From assembly GCA_963820545.1 (NCBI GenBank), contig CAWGAJ010000001.1, positions 558,001-622,000 of the forward strand: a stretch of 64,000 nt of DNA, written 5' to 3'. This DNA is from CAWGAJ01 sp963820545. Lineage in GTDB: Bacteria > Planctomycetota > Planctomycetia > Pirellulales > Thermoguttaceae. The translations under genes and the position numbers were made by a program. This document shows, in pieces, positions 1-9,720 of the stretch (position 1 is the first letter of the stretch; each line of letters opens with the position of its first letter). Below the pieces are notes generated by a model. That model saw nothing but the letters and a program-made list of their open reading frames with translations, made no database searches and was not told where the DNA came from.

Positions 1-195
1 GGCGGGATCGGCCTCGAGATTCATGATAAAAAGACGATAGGGAAGATCGACCTGATTGGCAGCTAATCCAATGCCCTTGTGTTCGTACATCAAAGCGAAC
101 ATTTCGCGGACAATTTTTCTCAATTCTCCGTCTACCCTGCGGAGTGGTTTGGATTTATATCGTAAGGTGGGGTGAGGGTATTTGACGATTTGCAC
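1..195 (-). CDS. def: peptide deformylase, N-terminal part (cut by window edge)
   Basis: Removes the formyl group from the N-terminal methionine of new proteins. Translating the minus strand from a GTG at 195 gives a protein starting MQIVKYPHPTLRYKSKPLRR, followed by the family's first metal-site motif as GIGLAANQV near residue 47 and then RLFIMNLEADP. The usual form is GIGLAAxQVG, so this is recognisable as deformylase although only 65 codons are inside the window and the zinc-binding EGCLS and HExxH motifs lie beyond position 1. A GGAG sequence sits about 10 bases upstream of the GTG. The start codon is an inference; no ATG is available in this frame just upstream. Confidence 0.85.
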   Translation of the reverse strand, partial: MQIVKYPHPTLRYKSKPLRRVDGELRKIVREMFALMYEHKGIGLAANQVDLPYRLFIMNLEADPA

Positions 196-328
196 GGGAG
201 CCGGCTCCGTTTGGAATTGCTACATTTTAATTATATCGTCTCCTGCCGGTTAGTGCACATTCCGAAAATAAGCGGAAAGCGGGGATTCTGTAAGGATTTC
301 GAGCGGCGGCGGATTTTTTTAAAAAAGA

Positions 329-1315
329 TCAGAGCGCCTGATCCACGGTTTCAGCGGCGATAGGTCGGTCGACGAGGAAAATGCCCAGCAAGGTCAATAT
401 TACGCCGGAGATCAACCAGGAATTGGGCGGTTCGCGGAAAAAGACCATTCCTGCCAGAGCCGCCATGGCCACCTGCGAGGCGTTCAGCAGGTTGGCAGGG
501 ACCACGGCGGTCAAATGCAAACCCTTGGTAATTCCCATAAAACCCAGCAGATTGAAAACACCCGCCGCGAACATCCAGGAAAACTGTTCCGGCGTGGTGG
601 CTGGCAATCCTGCAAATCCCTGGCGATGAAGAGAGATCGGCCCCATGGTGATCACGCCGATGCCGGTGATGATAAACATGAGCGTGCTTTGTCGGGCGGC
701 GGCGTTCATGGTATGCCGGATGGCAATGCTGAGCGATGCAAAAGCCGCGCCGGCCACCGCAGCCGCCAACACGGCCTGGACCACCAGCAGCGTAGTAGCC
801 GATGAGGGGTTAACGTCGGCGGCAAAAGGGCCGGGGATTTCGGCAATTATTTTGCCACTGGACTGGGTGCCGAGGCTGAGCAAAACAAGTGAAAGCAGCA
901 GCAAGCCGACGGCGCACATCGAGCGCGGCGAAACCTTTTCGCCCAAGAGGATGCGTCCGAACACGGCGCTGCCGGTAATCATCGTACCAAAGACAACTGG
1001 GATAGTGACCGCCAGACCCACGATCCCCAACGCCCATTGCACGCCCAAGTTGCCCAGCAACTGATCTGCCAGCCCGGCGAGGATCAAAATCAACAGAATC
1101 TTAACCGGCGGCCATACGGGCCTGCCGCGCAGGGCTTGAAAGATCATCCACGGTCCCGCCGCCAGTACGGTAACCAGTTCCTTGATACATACGGCCCAGG
1201 TTGGATCGACATCAAGCGCGGAAACTTGACGCAAACAGATATTGCTGACCGTGTAACAAACGGCGGCAATGGCGCAACATACAGCACCCAGGGTTGCAGG
1301 TCGAAGCTTAATCAT
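329..1315 (-). CDS. EamA-family (DMT) transporter
   Basis: A 328-residue hydrophobic protein with about ten predicted membrane segments in two halves, the layout of the drug/metabolite transporter superfamily. The C-terminal half shows a typical EamA pattern: VVPANLLNASQVAMAALAG followed by a glutamate-containing FFREP and a last helix ending FLVDRP. The substrate cannot be read from the sequence. It begins ATG AAG-like MIKLRPATLG and reads in the same direction as the deformylase start, 133 bases away. No breaks are seen. Confidence 0.75.
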   Translation of the reverse strand: MIKLRPATLGAVCCAIAAVCYTVSNICLRQVSALDVDPTWAVCIKELVTVLAAGPWMIFQALRGRPVWPPVKILLILILAGLADQLLGNLGVQWALGIVGLAVTIPVVFGTMITGSAVFGRILLGEKVSPRSMCAVGLLLLSLVLLSLGTQSSGKIIAEIPGPFAADVNPSSATTLLVVQAVLAAAVAGAAFASLSIAIRHTMNAAARQSTLMFIITGIGVITMGPISLHRQGFAGLPATTPEQFSWMFAAGVFNLLGFMGITKGLHLTAVVPANLLNASQVAMAALAGMVFFREPPNSWLISGVILTLLGIFLVDRPIAAETVDQAL

Positions 1316-1346
1316 GAAGGTTTATGGATGCCTGCTAGAGGTGGCG

Positions 1347-1819
1347 TCAGCGGATATGGCAGGCGGATGAGCCCTGCTTTTCCAGATACTGCTGGTGATA
1401 ATCTTCGGCCCGATAGAACGGCCCGGCCGGGGCGATCTCGGTGACAATGGTTTTTGGAATTTTTCCGCTTTTTTCCAGTTTTTCCCGCGAGGCCGCGGCC
1501 GCTGCTCGCTGCGCGGGGGTGTGGTAGAAAATGGCCGAACGGTATTGGCTGCCCACGTCGGGCCCTTGCCGATTGAGCGTGGTCGGATCGTGAATGCTCC
1601 AAAAGACATCGAGTAATTGTTCGTATGAAATTTGGGAGGGATCGTATTCGACCTGCACCACCTCGGCATGGCCGGTCTGGTCGGTGCAGACGTCTTGATA
1701 GGTGGGATTTTCCCAGCGCCGCCGGAGTATCCCGCGGTTGTGGCAATCACGCCGTTAAGTTTTCGGAAGGCGGCTTCCACGCCCCAGAAACAGCCGGCGG
1801 CAAAGGTGGCTTTTTTCAT
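1347..1819 (-). CDS. msrA: peptide-methionine (S)-S-oxide reductase, reading frame broken once
   Basis: Repairs oxidised methionine. The start (MKKATFAAGCFWGVEAAFRK) carries the catalytic GCFWG motif, and the later part carries GPDVGSQYRSAIFYHT and EDYHQQYL, all hallmarks of MsrA. The two halves lie in different frames. The break is at about 1715-1722, where the coding strand reads GGCGGCGCTGG; restoring one G (GGC GGG CGC TGG) joins GYSGG to RWENPTYQDVCTDQTGHAE, which is the expected family sequence. I treat the gene as one CDS with a one-base loss at a GCGC site. Total length of about 157 residues is normal for a compact MsrA. Confidence 0.85.
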
Positions 1820-2253
1820 GGGATATGTCCTTATCAGAAACGGGCTTTTCAATGTGATGAGCGTACATTTATATCATACCCAACATATCTTATGCTAGGC
1901 ACCACTACTGGCTTGTCCGAGAATGTCCAGGAATTGAAAGGCTGTTTTTTGTGTTTTTTTATCATCTGTTTAGCCGCGACCCGCAGGGGAGCGAGCAGAT
2001 TTAATACGGTTAAATTACCATTATTTATCTCACTAATTCCCGGACAGCCTCTGCTTGTCCAGCAGTGTCGTTGGGATAGGATAGTCTGAATGGAAGAAAG
2101 TATTGAACAAAACCCGTTAACAGTTAACAATAACATTGCTAGAGAAGCTAGTAGCGGTACCAGCATCCCTCGATGGCCTCCCTTTCCCCTCCTATCTTTC
2201 TTGCTGCCATATTATACAGTTAGAACTTTTTGACCAAGTGAAGAAGATTAGCA
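1820..2253. other. intergenic stretch without a supported gene
   Basis: Between msrA and the next plus-strand gene. Open frames exist on both strands but none shows a recognisable family, a good ribosome site or biased codon use. It contains T-runs (for example around 1943-1960) but no clear terminator hairpin. Confidence 0.4.
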
Positions 2254-2730
2254 ATGGCAAAGAATATTTTCTCAGAATACTTAGCCAAACCAAAAGACTC
2301 TCGCGAGCATATACAACTCCGGGAGGAGTTGTGGTTAGGCGGTCCATCGCACATCTGTCGATACTACCTCAGCGTTCTTACCAAACGCGATTTCTTCGAT
2401 GCGACTAATGATGATTTCTTGATGGCGGTACAAGAGTACCTTGTGAGTCATTCTTGCCCAGAAGCAATACAATTCTGCGTCAGTATGAATCACCTGATGT
2501 TCATTGTGCCATTTCTTAGGCAACAATGGGAATTGGCGGAGGGAACTCAACACGCAAAGCGGTTCTCGATGGAAGAACAAGCTTTGATCATGCTGGTGAA
2601 TAATCCAAATATGAAGGACGAAAAAATCCGCGAAACCATAGGAACAACAGAAAAACAGATGAAACGGTGGTCAACATTCAAGGCAGCACGAGTGGCACAG
2701 ATACATTACCAAAACCAAGTCAAAGGCTAG
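2254..2730 (+). CDS. hypothetical protein with C-terminal helix-turn-helix-like region
   Basis: 158 residues, not recognised as a named family. The last 50 residues (LIMLVNNPNMKDEKIRETIG followed by TTEKQMKRWS) have the spacing of a homeodomain-like or sigma-region-4-like helix-turn-helix, so DNA binding is a reasonable guess. The N-terminal 90 residues are mixed alpha/beta with no motif. The AT-richer composition compared with its neighbours suggests acquired DNA. Start ATG at 2254 is the first in frame; the ribosome site is weak (AAGAAGATTAG). Confidence 0.5.
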   Translation: MAKNIFSEYLAKPKDSREHIQLREELWLGGPSHICRYYLSVLTKRDFFDATNDDFLMAVQEYLVSHSCPEAIQFCVSMNHLMFIVPFLRQQWELAEGTQHAKRFSMEEQALIMLVNNPNMKDEKIRETIGTTEKQMKRWSTFKAARVAQIHYQNQVKG

Positions 2731-2832
2731 TGCTGATTTAGTCAACCAACACTTATTATTCGCGCGGGTACCATTGGTTGTCCAGGTGCATGACAATGAG
2801 CAACAGATAACAAGATATCTCATTATACTTCT

Positions 2833-3376
2833 TCAAGCGAAGAATTCCGCCACGGGAACGGAAAAGCCCGGAAGAAGATCATCGCCGGAAATCGTGTCTT
2901 CCAAAGTGAGAACCTGGGCGTTGCGGCGGTCGTGATAAACAGAGATGGTGCGCGAGATGGGATCGACCAGCCAAACCATGCGGCAACCGGCTTGGAGCCA
3001 TTCTTGGATTTTGGCAAGCACTTCGCCTGCGCGATCGTTGGGCGAAAGCACTTCGACTGCCAAATCCGGCGGGCCGTCGAAAAATCCAACGGTTGGATTT
3101 TTAGGAGCACGGGCGGCACAGAGAAACGCCACGTCCGGCGCGGACCGTATCGGGATTATGACTGATCTGAAAACCGGCCTCGGCGGTCGTGACTATTCCG
3201 AGTTGGCGCTCTTCGACATACAAGCCCAATCGAACGCTGATCCGATTGGCGACTCGACCATGCTCAAGACCGGTAGGCGACATTTTAATAAGTTCTCCGC
3301 GGATCAACTCGCAGTGTTTCATTGCGGGCATCTGGAGCAATTGTTCGGCGGTGATAAGCGTTTCCATGATAGCCAT
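2833..3376 (-). CDS. Uma2-family (DUF820) putative nuclease, frame broken once
   Basis: Members of this family have a PD-(D/E)XK nuclease fold and are abundant in cyanobacteria and planctomycetes; their role is unsettled. The N-terminal part (METLITAEQLLQMP, then HCELIRGELI) and the C-terminal part (PPDLAVEVLSPNDRAGEVLAK, with the catalytic-type D...ExL-S pattern, then GCRMVWLVDP) are both clear. They are in different frames. The break is at 3137-3142: the coding strand reads GTCCGCGCCGGACGTG where GTC CGC GCG CCG GAC GTG would give VRAPDVAF, the conserved family core. That is a loss of one GC dinucleotide. The start may be 3376 or 3367. Confidence 0.75.
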
Positions 3377-3496
3377 GATGTAGTTTACTCTATTTCACGG
3401 AATGCTTATTGTCAATGGCGTGTGAAATGCCTCATTAAAGGGGGTTACTGTTGTTTATTTGTCATTCATCATTTTCTTCATCCTACATCGCCTTCT

Positions 3497-4048
3497 CTAA
3501 TTCACGCGCGGGTCATCAGGCGCCCTTTTGATGTTAAGCATAGATTGCAAGAGGGATCGGCCGATATGGCGGGAAACGGTTTGCCAGAGTTCGCCGGGAT
3601 GGAAAAACAAGAACTCGGCACTTCCGGGCGTGGTCAGCCAGGCGCCTTGGGCCAGTTCTTGATCGAGTTGTCCCGGTCCCCAGCCTGAATGGCCGACGAA
3701 AATTTTCAAGGCCGGATCGGGACGCATCACCAGGGCGTCGAGATTTTGTTTTGAAGCTGAAAAGAACACGCCGGGGATAATCTGCAATTCAGAAAGCAAC
3801 TCTTCGCAATGCACGGCCATGAGCGGTCCGGGAACCGGTCCGCCCAAGTACACCGGCTGGGTGTTGGCGCAAGGACCTCCGCCCACTTCGCGCCAGAGAT
3901 CCTGCACGCTCTTGCTGATAGGGCGGTTCACGATCACGCCCAGGGCGCCTTGTTGGGTATGCTGCACAAGCAGGACGACCGTCTTCATAAAATTCGGATC
4001 CAGCAAGTGCGGCGAGGCCACCAGCAAATGTCCGGAAAGTGAGCTCAT
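3497..4048 (-). CDS. YqgE/AlgH family protein (UPF0301)
   Basis: About 183 residues, the usual family length. The N-terminus MSSLSGHLLVASPHLLDPNF and GALGVIVNRPI, followed by VYLGGPV and later FVGHSGWGPGQLDQEL, are the conserved UPF0301 signatures. The start is set at 4048 because family members begin just before GHLLVASP, although the frame is open further upstream. The start overlaps the stop of the small upstream gene in an ATGA arrangement, implying translational coupling. Function in most bacteria is unknown; in Pseudomonas AlgH is linked to alginate regulation. Confidence 0.85.
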   Translation of the reverse strand: MSSLSGHLLVASPHLLDPNFMKTVVLLVQHTQQGALGVIVNRPISKSVQDLWREVGGGPCANTQPVYLGGPVPGPLMAVHCEELLSELQIIPGVFFSASKQNLDALVMRPDPALKIFVGHSGWGPGQLDQELAQGAWLTTPGSAEFLFFHPGELWQTVSRHIGRSLLQSMLNIKRAPDDPRVN

Positions 4049-4233
4049 AAAAAAACAGACCGGAAAATTATATCTTGCGCAAATTGCTCGGCTTGGCGGC
4101 GAAAACGAGCCGCTTGATTTTTTAGTGTTTTTTGTTTCGGTTTGCTTTTGCAAACCTGGGCGAGCCCTTCGTACTTTCGGGCCAAGGCCAGTTTGGTTTT
4201 GACCAAGTTTGCACATTCAGCATTTATAGCCAC
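4045..4233 (-). CDS. small basic hypothetical protein coupled to yqgE
   Basis: A 62-residue lysine/arginine-rich protein (VAINAECANLVKTKLALARK ... RFRRQAEQFAQ) that is probably a helical hairpin. A GTG start at 4233 is preferred because AGGAG lies 7 bases upstream. Its TGA overlaps the ATG of the YqgE gene (ATGA), so the two are very likely co-translated. I do not recognise the family with certainty. Confidence 0.5.
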   Translation of the reverse strand: MAINAECANLVKTKLALARKYEGLAQVCKSKPKQKTLKNQAARFRRQAEQFAQDIIFRSVFL

Positions 4234-4810
4234 AGCAGGTCTCCTATAGAGAAATCGCGTGTGCAAGCACGCACCCTACTAGAAAATTCACCGGGCGCGA
4301 CCACGCTGCGCATGGTGCCCGCCGGGCGCTACACTATCCTGAGCATCGCACTAGGAGAGGGAAACGTCCTCCGCTAATTGTTTCCCATTGTAGCAATTTA
4401 CTACTGCTCGCCAAGGTTTTGATGTTTGAATTTGGTAACTGCATTTGTGCCTATTTTTAATATAATTGTTACTTCTGCTTTGCCGGCGAGTAATTTGATT
4501 TATCAACGGCATCACTCCACCTTGTGGGTGGGTGGTTTTTGGGTTTTTATGAACTAGAATAGACATCAGGACGGCAAATTGTCGTTCTCCGTGCGGCACG
4601 AATAAAAACGATGTACGCCGGAGGGCTAAAGTGCCGATATTCCTGGTAAACCATATTGATGTGATCGAGCCTCTCGCCAGCTATTCCGACGGAGGTGCCA
4701 ACCCATTAGCGTGAGCCGAGATCATCGAAGGCTTGTGCAGTAGCACGCCTGATCTTCGCTCGTCTCGCAGCGACGCATCCAGTCGCAATCGGCGAGGGGT
4801 TTGATTCCTA
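4234..4810. other. non-coding stretch upstream of a terminator, possible structured RNA
   Basis: No supportable gene. The part from about 4610 to 4810 is GC-rich with several self-complementary pieces and ends directly in a strong terminator on the plus strand, so it could be transcribed as a small RNA. It contains GGGGTTTGATTCCTACG, which resembles a T-arm, but no matching 5' acceptor half for a tRNA or tmRNA is present, so no class is assigned. Confidence 0.3.
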
Positions 4811-4849
4811 CGCCGCCGCATTACTTCGGGCAATGCGGCGGTTTTTTAT
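4810..4849 (+). terminator. rho-independent terminator
   Basis: A ten-base-pair stem (CCGCCGCATT pairing with AATGCGGCGG) with a short loop, followed by TTTTTT. No plus-strand gene ends just upstream, so it presumably ends a non-coding transcript in 4610-4810. It may also shape the 3' end of the convergent minus-strand gene. Confidence 0.75.
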
Positions 4850-4950
4850 GCGCTGGAAAAAATTCTGTGGGACGAAGTCCGTAGGTCAGGCTATGTCTGA
4901 CTTGCGATCCGGCCAAAGTCAGGCGCAGGCCAAAGTCAGGCATAGGCCTA

Positions 4951-6303
4951 CTATCTGCTTTTTTCGGCGTTGGGTTCGACAAAGCGCAGGCCTTCAAGCA
5001 GTTCCTGGTCGGCCAGGCCGAAACGCTTGGCGTATTTTTCTTCTATGGTGAACACACATCCCATCTGACGCCCCTCTGGATCGGCGAGGTGATAATAATT
5101 CCACAAAATAGGCAGATCCGCGGCCGTCCCCCGGGCCACAACCCGCAACACGCGGCGACTGGCCTGATCCACCGTCTGACCGGCTTCGACGAACTCCTTG
5201 AACTCTTTGGCCAGGGCCTGCTTAACGTCTTCCTGAAATTCTTCCAGCGAAACCAGTTTATCCGGCTTGCCTGGGGGCAATGAAGAAAGATTGCATTGGG
5301 CAATCAGTTCTCCCCGTTCGATTCTTCGCAACACCGCCGCGTCTGGCAGATCGCGATAAACGCGCCAGGAGCGATTGTGTACGATTTCCCAGCCGCCCTG
5401 TTGGGAGAAGTGGGATAAGCGCAGCAGTTGCGGCGTGGATTCCAGGGGCAAGTCCTTTAGGTCCGCTTGGCTTAAATGTTCGCTTTGCTTTGCGGGCAGA
5501 ATGGTCATTTGCACTTGGGCCGTTGCATCGATGCCGTCGGAGACCGGACTGCTTTGCCGCTTTTCCTTGATCAGCATCCCCAACCAATCGATGCGTTTAC
5601 GCATGAGATCAAAACGATAGCGGGCCTTGATTTCGATTTCGCTGGTTACGCCGTCGATCGCTCCCGCCACTTTTCCGGACATTTCGAAGCGGGCCACCTT
5701 ATCGGTGACCTCTGTAAGCACGCTTTGCACGTCGGTTTGGCCGACTTCGTCCAGGTTCAAAAGCAGAGCCATTAACCGTTCCGAGTGTTTCCAGGAATCG
5801 CCCACGGCCATGGGCTGATCCGGTAAAAAACGATCCATCAGCAGACTGTTTCCTTGGTGTTCGATCAATTCCAATTCCGCATTGGTCAAAGTTCCGGCGG
5901 GCGAAAAAATCACTGACTTTTGCGGTGTAATCTCTACGGCGATTAAAGCGCGCTGGGGACGAAGAGCCGGTTTAAACTCGAGATCGCCGATTTTGATCGC
6001 CGCCTCGGTTTGATTGTAATAACGGATGGAACGGGAATGATCCTCGTCGTGGCGGGGAATGGCCAGGGTTTTTTCGGTATAATCAAGATTGCATGCCACG
6101 TTCATTTTTTCGCGTTGCTCTTTACGGTTGACGATATCGAATACCTCGCCGCCGACCTTCAACTGCACCGTCACGTGGTCGATTTGGCCCGGCCGGCGGC
6201 CGCTTTCAAAGGTGTGCTTTGGTTTGTCCACCGCGGCAGAGCCTAAACCCACTGAAACAGCCAAAAGACTAACGAAAAAGCGGAAAACAACCGTGGATTT
6301 CAT
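4951..6303 (-). CDS. secreted hypothetical protein
   Basis: About 450 residues. It starts with a typical signal peptide (MKSTVVFRFFVSLLAVSVGL followed by GSAAVD); this second ATG at 6303 is chosen over an upstream one for that reason. The rest is beta-rich with no recognised catalytic motif; the middle (residues about 130-290) reads as repeated beta strands and the C-terminal 100 residues are helical and charged. A long exported protein of unknown job, of the kind common in planctomycetes. Confidence 0.65.
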   Translation of the reverse strand: MKSTVVFRFFVSLLAVSVGLGSAAVDKPKHTFESGRRPGQIDHVTVQLKVGGEVFDIVNRKEQREKMNVACNLDYTEKTLAIPRHDEDHSRSIRYYNQTEAAIKIGDLEFKPALRPQRALIAVEITPQKSVIFSPAGTLTNAELELIEHQGNSLLMDRFLPDQPMAVGDSWKHSERLMALLLNLDEVGQTDVQSVLTEVTDKVARFEMSGKVAGAIDGVTSEIEIKARYRFDLMRKRIDWLGMLIKEKRQSSPVSDGIDATAQVQMTILPAKQSEHLSQADLKDLPLESTPQLLRLSHFSQQGGWEIVHNRSWRVYRDLPDAAVLRRIERGELIAQCNLSSLPPGKPDKLVSLEEFQEDVKQALAKEFKEFVEAGQTVDQASRRVLRVVARGTAADLPILWNYYHLADPEGRQMGCVFTIEEKYAKRFGLADQELLEGLRFVEPNAEKSR

Positions 6304-7048
6304 TGCTAGGCCCTCATAACCGGCCATGTGATGTTGATAGGGGGGCTTAACTTTGGGCGGCAGTTTAACTTCTCAAAGGCCAATTTCCTATGGAGATATT
6401 CGGGCCTGAGAATTTCACCCTTGCTAGCGGATCCAGTTGGGTTATTTGGTAGCTTAGAAAGCAGCCAAAAAAGTTTTTACCCGCTGAGGAGTAAAGGATC
6501 CTCGTCAAAAGGTGCTAGATAGGATATTAGCGGAAATCAAGCGGTGCTTTGTGACCTATTCCGGGGCGAAATAATCAGAAAAACAGACATCAGGAAAATA
6601 CTGATATCAGATCATTGATTATTAGGTTACATTTTGTGAGTTATGAAAATAACCAGGCAAAAAGAGTGAACTCAGGATGAGCTTAAACACACTATTATGC
6701 GTAATGACAAATAGATTTGACAAAAATATCTCCAACAGGCGAAGTATTCGCCTATAGAGGTATTAACAGTTCTAGTATAAGTAGGGTATAGTGCTAGCAT
6801 ATTCACCAGGTATACTTATAAATGAGAGAATAAACCCCACTTATGGAGGTTTTTTAAAAATAATTAAAAAGAACCTATTGATTTATGTCAATTATTCCTG
6901 TTAAATATCTACAAAGCAAATAAACATCTGCGCGGGAGGTGTAATAGGGGCAGCCAACGAAGGCAGCCAGGAATGACAGGAGTGAGTCCCGGCCGGCAGA
7001 GGATCTGTCGCGGGCAAGTACTGGGATTCGCAAAGGAGGCAAATCGTT
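6304..7048. other. long AT-rich leader region before the sigma factor gene
   Basis: No supportable gene. The region is much more AT-rich than its neighbours. A TTGACA occurs at about 6718 but I cannot pair it with a convincing -10 box. The last 100 bases become GC-rich with possible hairpins and end in AAAGGAGG just before the ATG of the sigma factor, suggesting a long structured 5' untranslated region. Confidence 0.4.
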
Positions 7049-8721
7049 ATGCACACCAATTACTTAAATCCGGCTATTCGACAATTGCGCGATCAGCAGG
7101 TTCGCTTTGCGCCCCGCGAGAAAAAAATTGAACAGGTTGCCCAGGCCGAAAAGCTGCTGGGCGAGTTGGATCCGAGGCGCACCTACACATACGAGTATGT
7201 CTGCTATCGGATCACGAATTTCCGGCCCGAGTCGTTCCCCGACATGAAACTTTCGGGCAAAGAGGCCAGCCACGACTTGTATTTGTTCGTGGAAGATGTA
7301 TCCGACGCGGCCGATGTCACGGCCGATACGGCGGGGGAAAGGGTGTTGACCGTGGAAGCATTGGCCAAGGAATTCAACGTTTCCACGAAGACGATTTCTC
7401 GTTGGCGTCTACAGGGGCTGGTAAGCAGACGGTTTGTGGTGGACGGGCGGAAGCGAGTGGGGTTTTTGCAGAGTTCCGTGGATCGGTTTGTGGAGCATAA
7501 CCAGGAGCGGGTGCGGCGCGGATCGCATTTCAGCCAGTTGAGCGAGGAGGAGCGGGCGATGATCGTCGATCGCGCCCGGCGCCTGGCGCGGGCCGGGGCT
7601 TGTCCGGCCGACGTCACCAAACGGCTTGCTCAGAAAATGAACCGCAGCGCGGAAACCATCCGCTACACGCTGAAACAATTCGATCACGACCATCCTGATC
7701 TGGCGGTTTTTCCCGAAAGCCATGGGCCTTTGGGACTGGAAACCAAGCGGAAGATTTACCAGCAATATCACCGCGGCGAAGCGGTGGAGGTATTGGCCAA
7801 ACGATTCGGCCGCACACGGACCAGCATCTATCGGATCATCGCGGAGATGCGGGCCAGACGGCTGATGGAACTGCCGCTGGAGTATATTCCCCACGATCTG
7901 TATCCCCGCATCAAATCACAAAAAAACGAGCAGCGGATTTTAGGCCCCTTGCCGCCCAGCGATCTGCCCGCCAAAAAGGCGCGGTTGCCCAGCGGCCTGC
8001 CCCCGTATTTGGCCAGTTTGTACGAAGTGCCGCTGTTGACGCGCCGGCAAGAGGCTCATCTGTTCCGCAAGATGAACTACCTGAAGTACAAAGCCCGCAA
8101 ATTACGGGAAAAGCTCGATCCGGAACACCTCAAAAGCAGTTTGATGGAACAAATCGAACGGCTCTACGACGAGGCCGTTACGACCAAGAATCAGATTGTC
8201 CGGGCCAACCTCCGCCTGGTGGTCTCGATTGCCAAGCGGCACGTGGGTCCGACGGAGAATTTTTTCGAATTGGTGAGCGACGGCAATATGTCGCTGATGC
8301 GGGCGGTGGAAAAATTCGACTACTCCCGCGGCAACAAATTCAGCACCTACGCCAGTTGGGCGATCATGAAGAACTTCGCCCGCACCATTCCCGACGAACA
8401 TCGCTACCACGACCGCTTCCGCACCAGTCAGAGCGAACTGTTTTCCTCGTCCGAAGATGCGCGTTCGGATCAGATCGAGCAGGAATCGGACCAGATGCAG
8501 CGGGAAAGCCAGATTGGAAAAATCCTCGGCTGCCTCGACGAGCGGGAACAAAAGATAATTGTCCGCCGCTTCGGCCTGCGGCGCGGCGAAGAACCCCTGA
8601 CCCTGAAACAGGTGGGCGTGGAATTAGGCGTGACCAAAGAGCGGATTCGGCAGATTGAAGCCCGGCGCTGAGTAAACTGCGCAAAGCAGTGTCGGAAGAA
8701 AAGATCGAATACCCCGGCTAA
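7049..8721 (+). CDS. sigma-70 family RNA polymerase sigma factor with N-terminal helix-turn-helix; frame broken near the 3' end
   Basis: About 557 residues once the break is repaired. Residues about 105-150 form a MerR/excisionase-like helix-turn-helix (VLTVEALAKEFNVSTKTISR); residues 165-265 contain two further helix-turn-helix-like segments; sigma region 2 lies at about 375-455 (NLRLVVSIAKRHVG, DGNMSLMRAVEKFDYSRGNK, FSTYASWAI) and region 4 at the end (LTLKQVGVELGVTKERIRQI). Region 3 is essentially absent. The track stops at a TGA at 8669-8671 just after IEAR, but restoring one base at CGGCGC (about 8664-8668) continues IEARALSKLRKAVSEEKIE to a TAA at 8719-8721, the normal end of region 4. 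A strong AAAGGAGG ribosome site precedes the ATG. Confidence 0.85.
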
Positions 8722-9584
8722 CCCGCATTTCTCATCGTAGGGTGGGACAAGGTCGCGCAAGTTGTTGGTGGGTCGCGCAAACTGATCAATATGTAATTTA
8801 CAGCCTGTACGATGGCGAGCATATAATTCGCGACCGAAGTCTCACCAAGAAAACAATTTGCTTGACCCACCCTACACGTTGGTGAGAAATGCGGACTAAG
8901 AGCAGATCATAAAACTGAAATGCAGCCTTTGCCCCTAGTCGTCTCCCAAGAAGGAGAGGAGATAAATGTAAGTCGTCGCGGAATGCCGATGCTTGCACAT
9001 CCCGCCCGGCGGATCGGGATTCGCGGTTCAAAAGCGCCGCGAATTTCAGTCTGCCGGGCGGGTTCGTTTTTATATTGAGTTATCTGATTGCCGGGCCATC
9101 TTCCGAAAGCAGTCTTATCAGGGCATTGTTCAAGAAAGGGATTTTTTGGAGGGTGGTTTTGGAATTTTCGTTCTACTATAGAGAGTTCTTGTTTTTTGGC
9201 CAAAATCGGGCGGTGTAAGGGATTGGAAAATAAGGAGTTACGGCGACGGTTTTGCCTACTCTTAAGTAGTAGGAAAAAATGTTTTGGGTTTTGAGTGAAG
9301 CAGTGCGCAAGTGGCTTGCAGAATAGGCGGTTGGAATTTTTGGACAGAGAAAATTTTGGAGGGAATTATTGGGGAAAAATGAATAAAGTCGTAAGTTGCA
9401 GGTTTAAAGTTTTCAGGAAAATGTAACTGGTTGCGGTGTAAAGAGATGGAAAGAGCGCTGGGGGTAAACACACTACAAAAAAGTGCGCGCTAGTAAGTTT
9501 ATCAACATTTGTTTTTTGTGGTTTTTTGGCGATTTTTCAGACGTTTTTTGTGTCGTGAAAAAGGGCAATTGTTGGACGGTTGTG

Positions 9585-9660
9585 CAAGGGTTCAGGGTTC
9601 AGGGTTCGGGGTTCAGGGTTCAGGGTTCGGGGTTCAGGGTTCAGGGTTCAGGATTCAGCA
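9585..9660 (+). repeat. slipped tandem repeat, unit GGTTCAG/GGGTTC
   Basis: Repeated GGTTCAGG units with single-base variants (TTCAGG versus TTCGGG) for about 70 bases. The same unit occurs as the complement at 45325-45362 inside a glycosyltransferase gene. Confidence 0.9.
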
Positions 9661-9663
9661 AAA

Positions 9664-9720
9664 AAGTGGGCGGTGGGCAGTGGGCGGTGGACAGTGGGCG
9701 GTGGGCGGTGGGCGGTGTAC
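9664..9720 (+). repeat. slipped tandem repeat, unit GTGGGCGG/GTGGACAG
   Basis: Runs of GTGGGCGGTGGGCAGTGGAC type, directly after the GGTTCAG tract. Related tracts occur at 19670, 53784 and 60611. Confidence 0.9.

Noticed and set aside
4610..4849. tmRNA or a tRNA
   Set aside because: A T-arm-like motif is present, but no complementary acceptor 5' half, tag reading frame or anticodon arm could be found.
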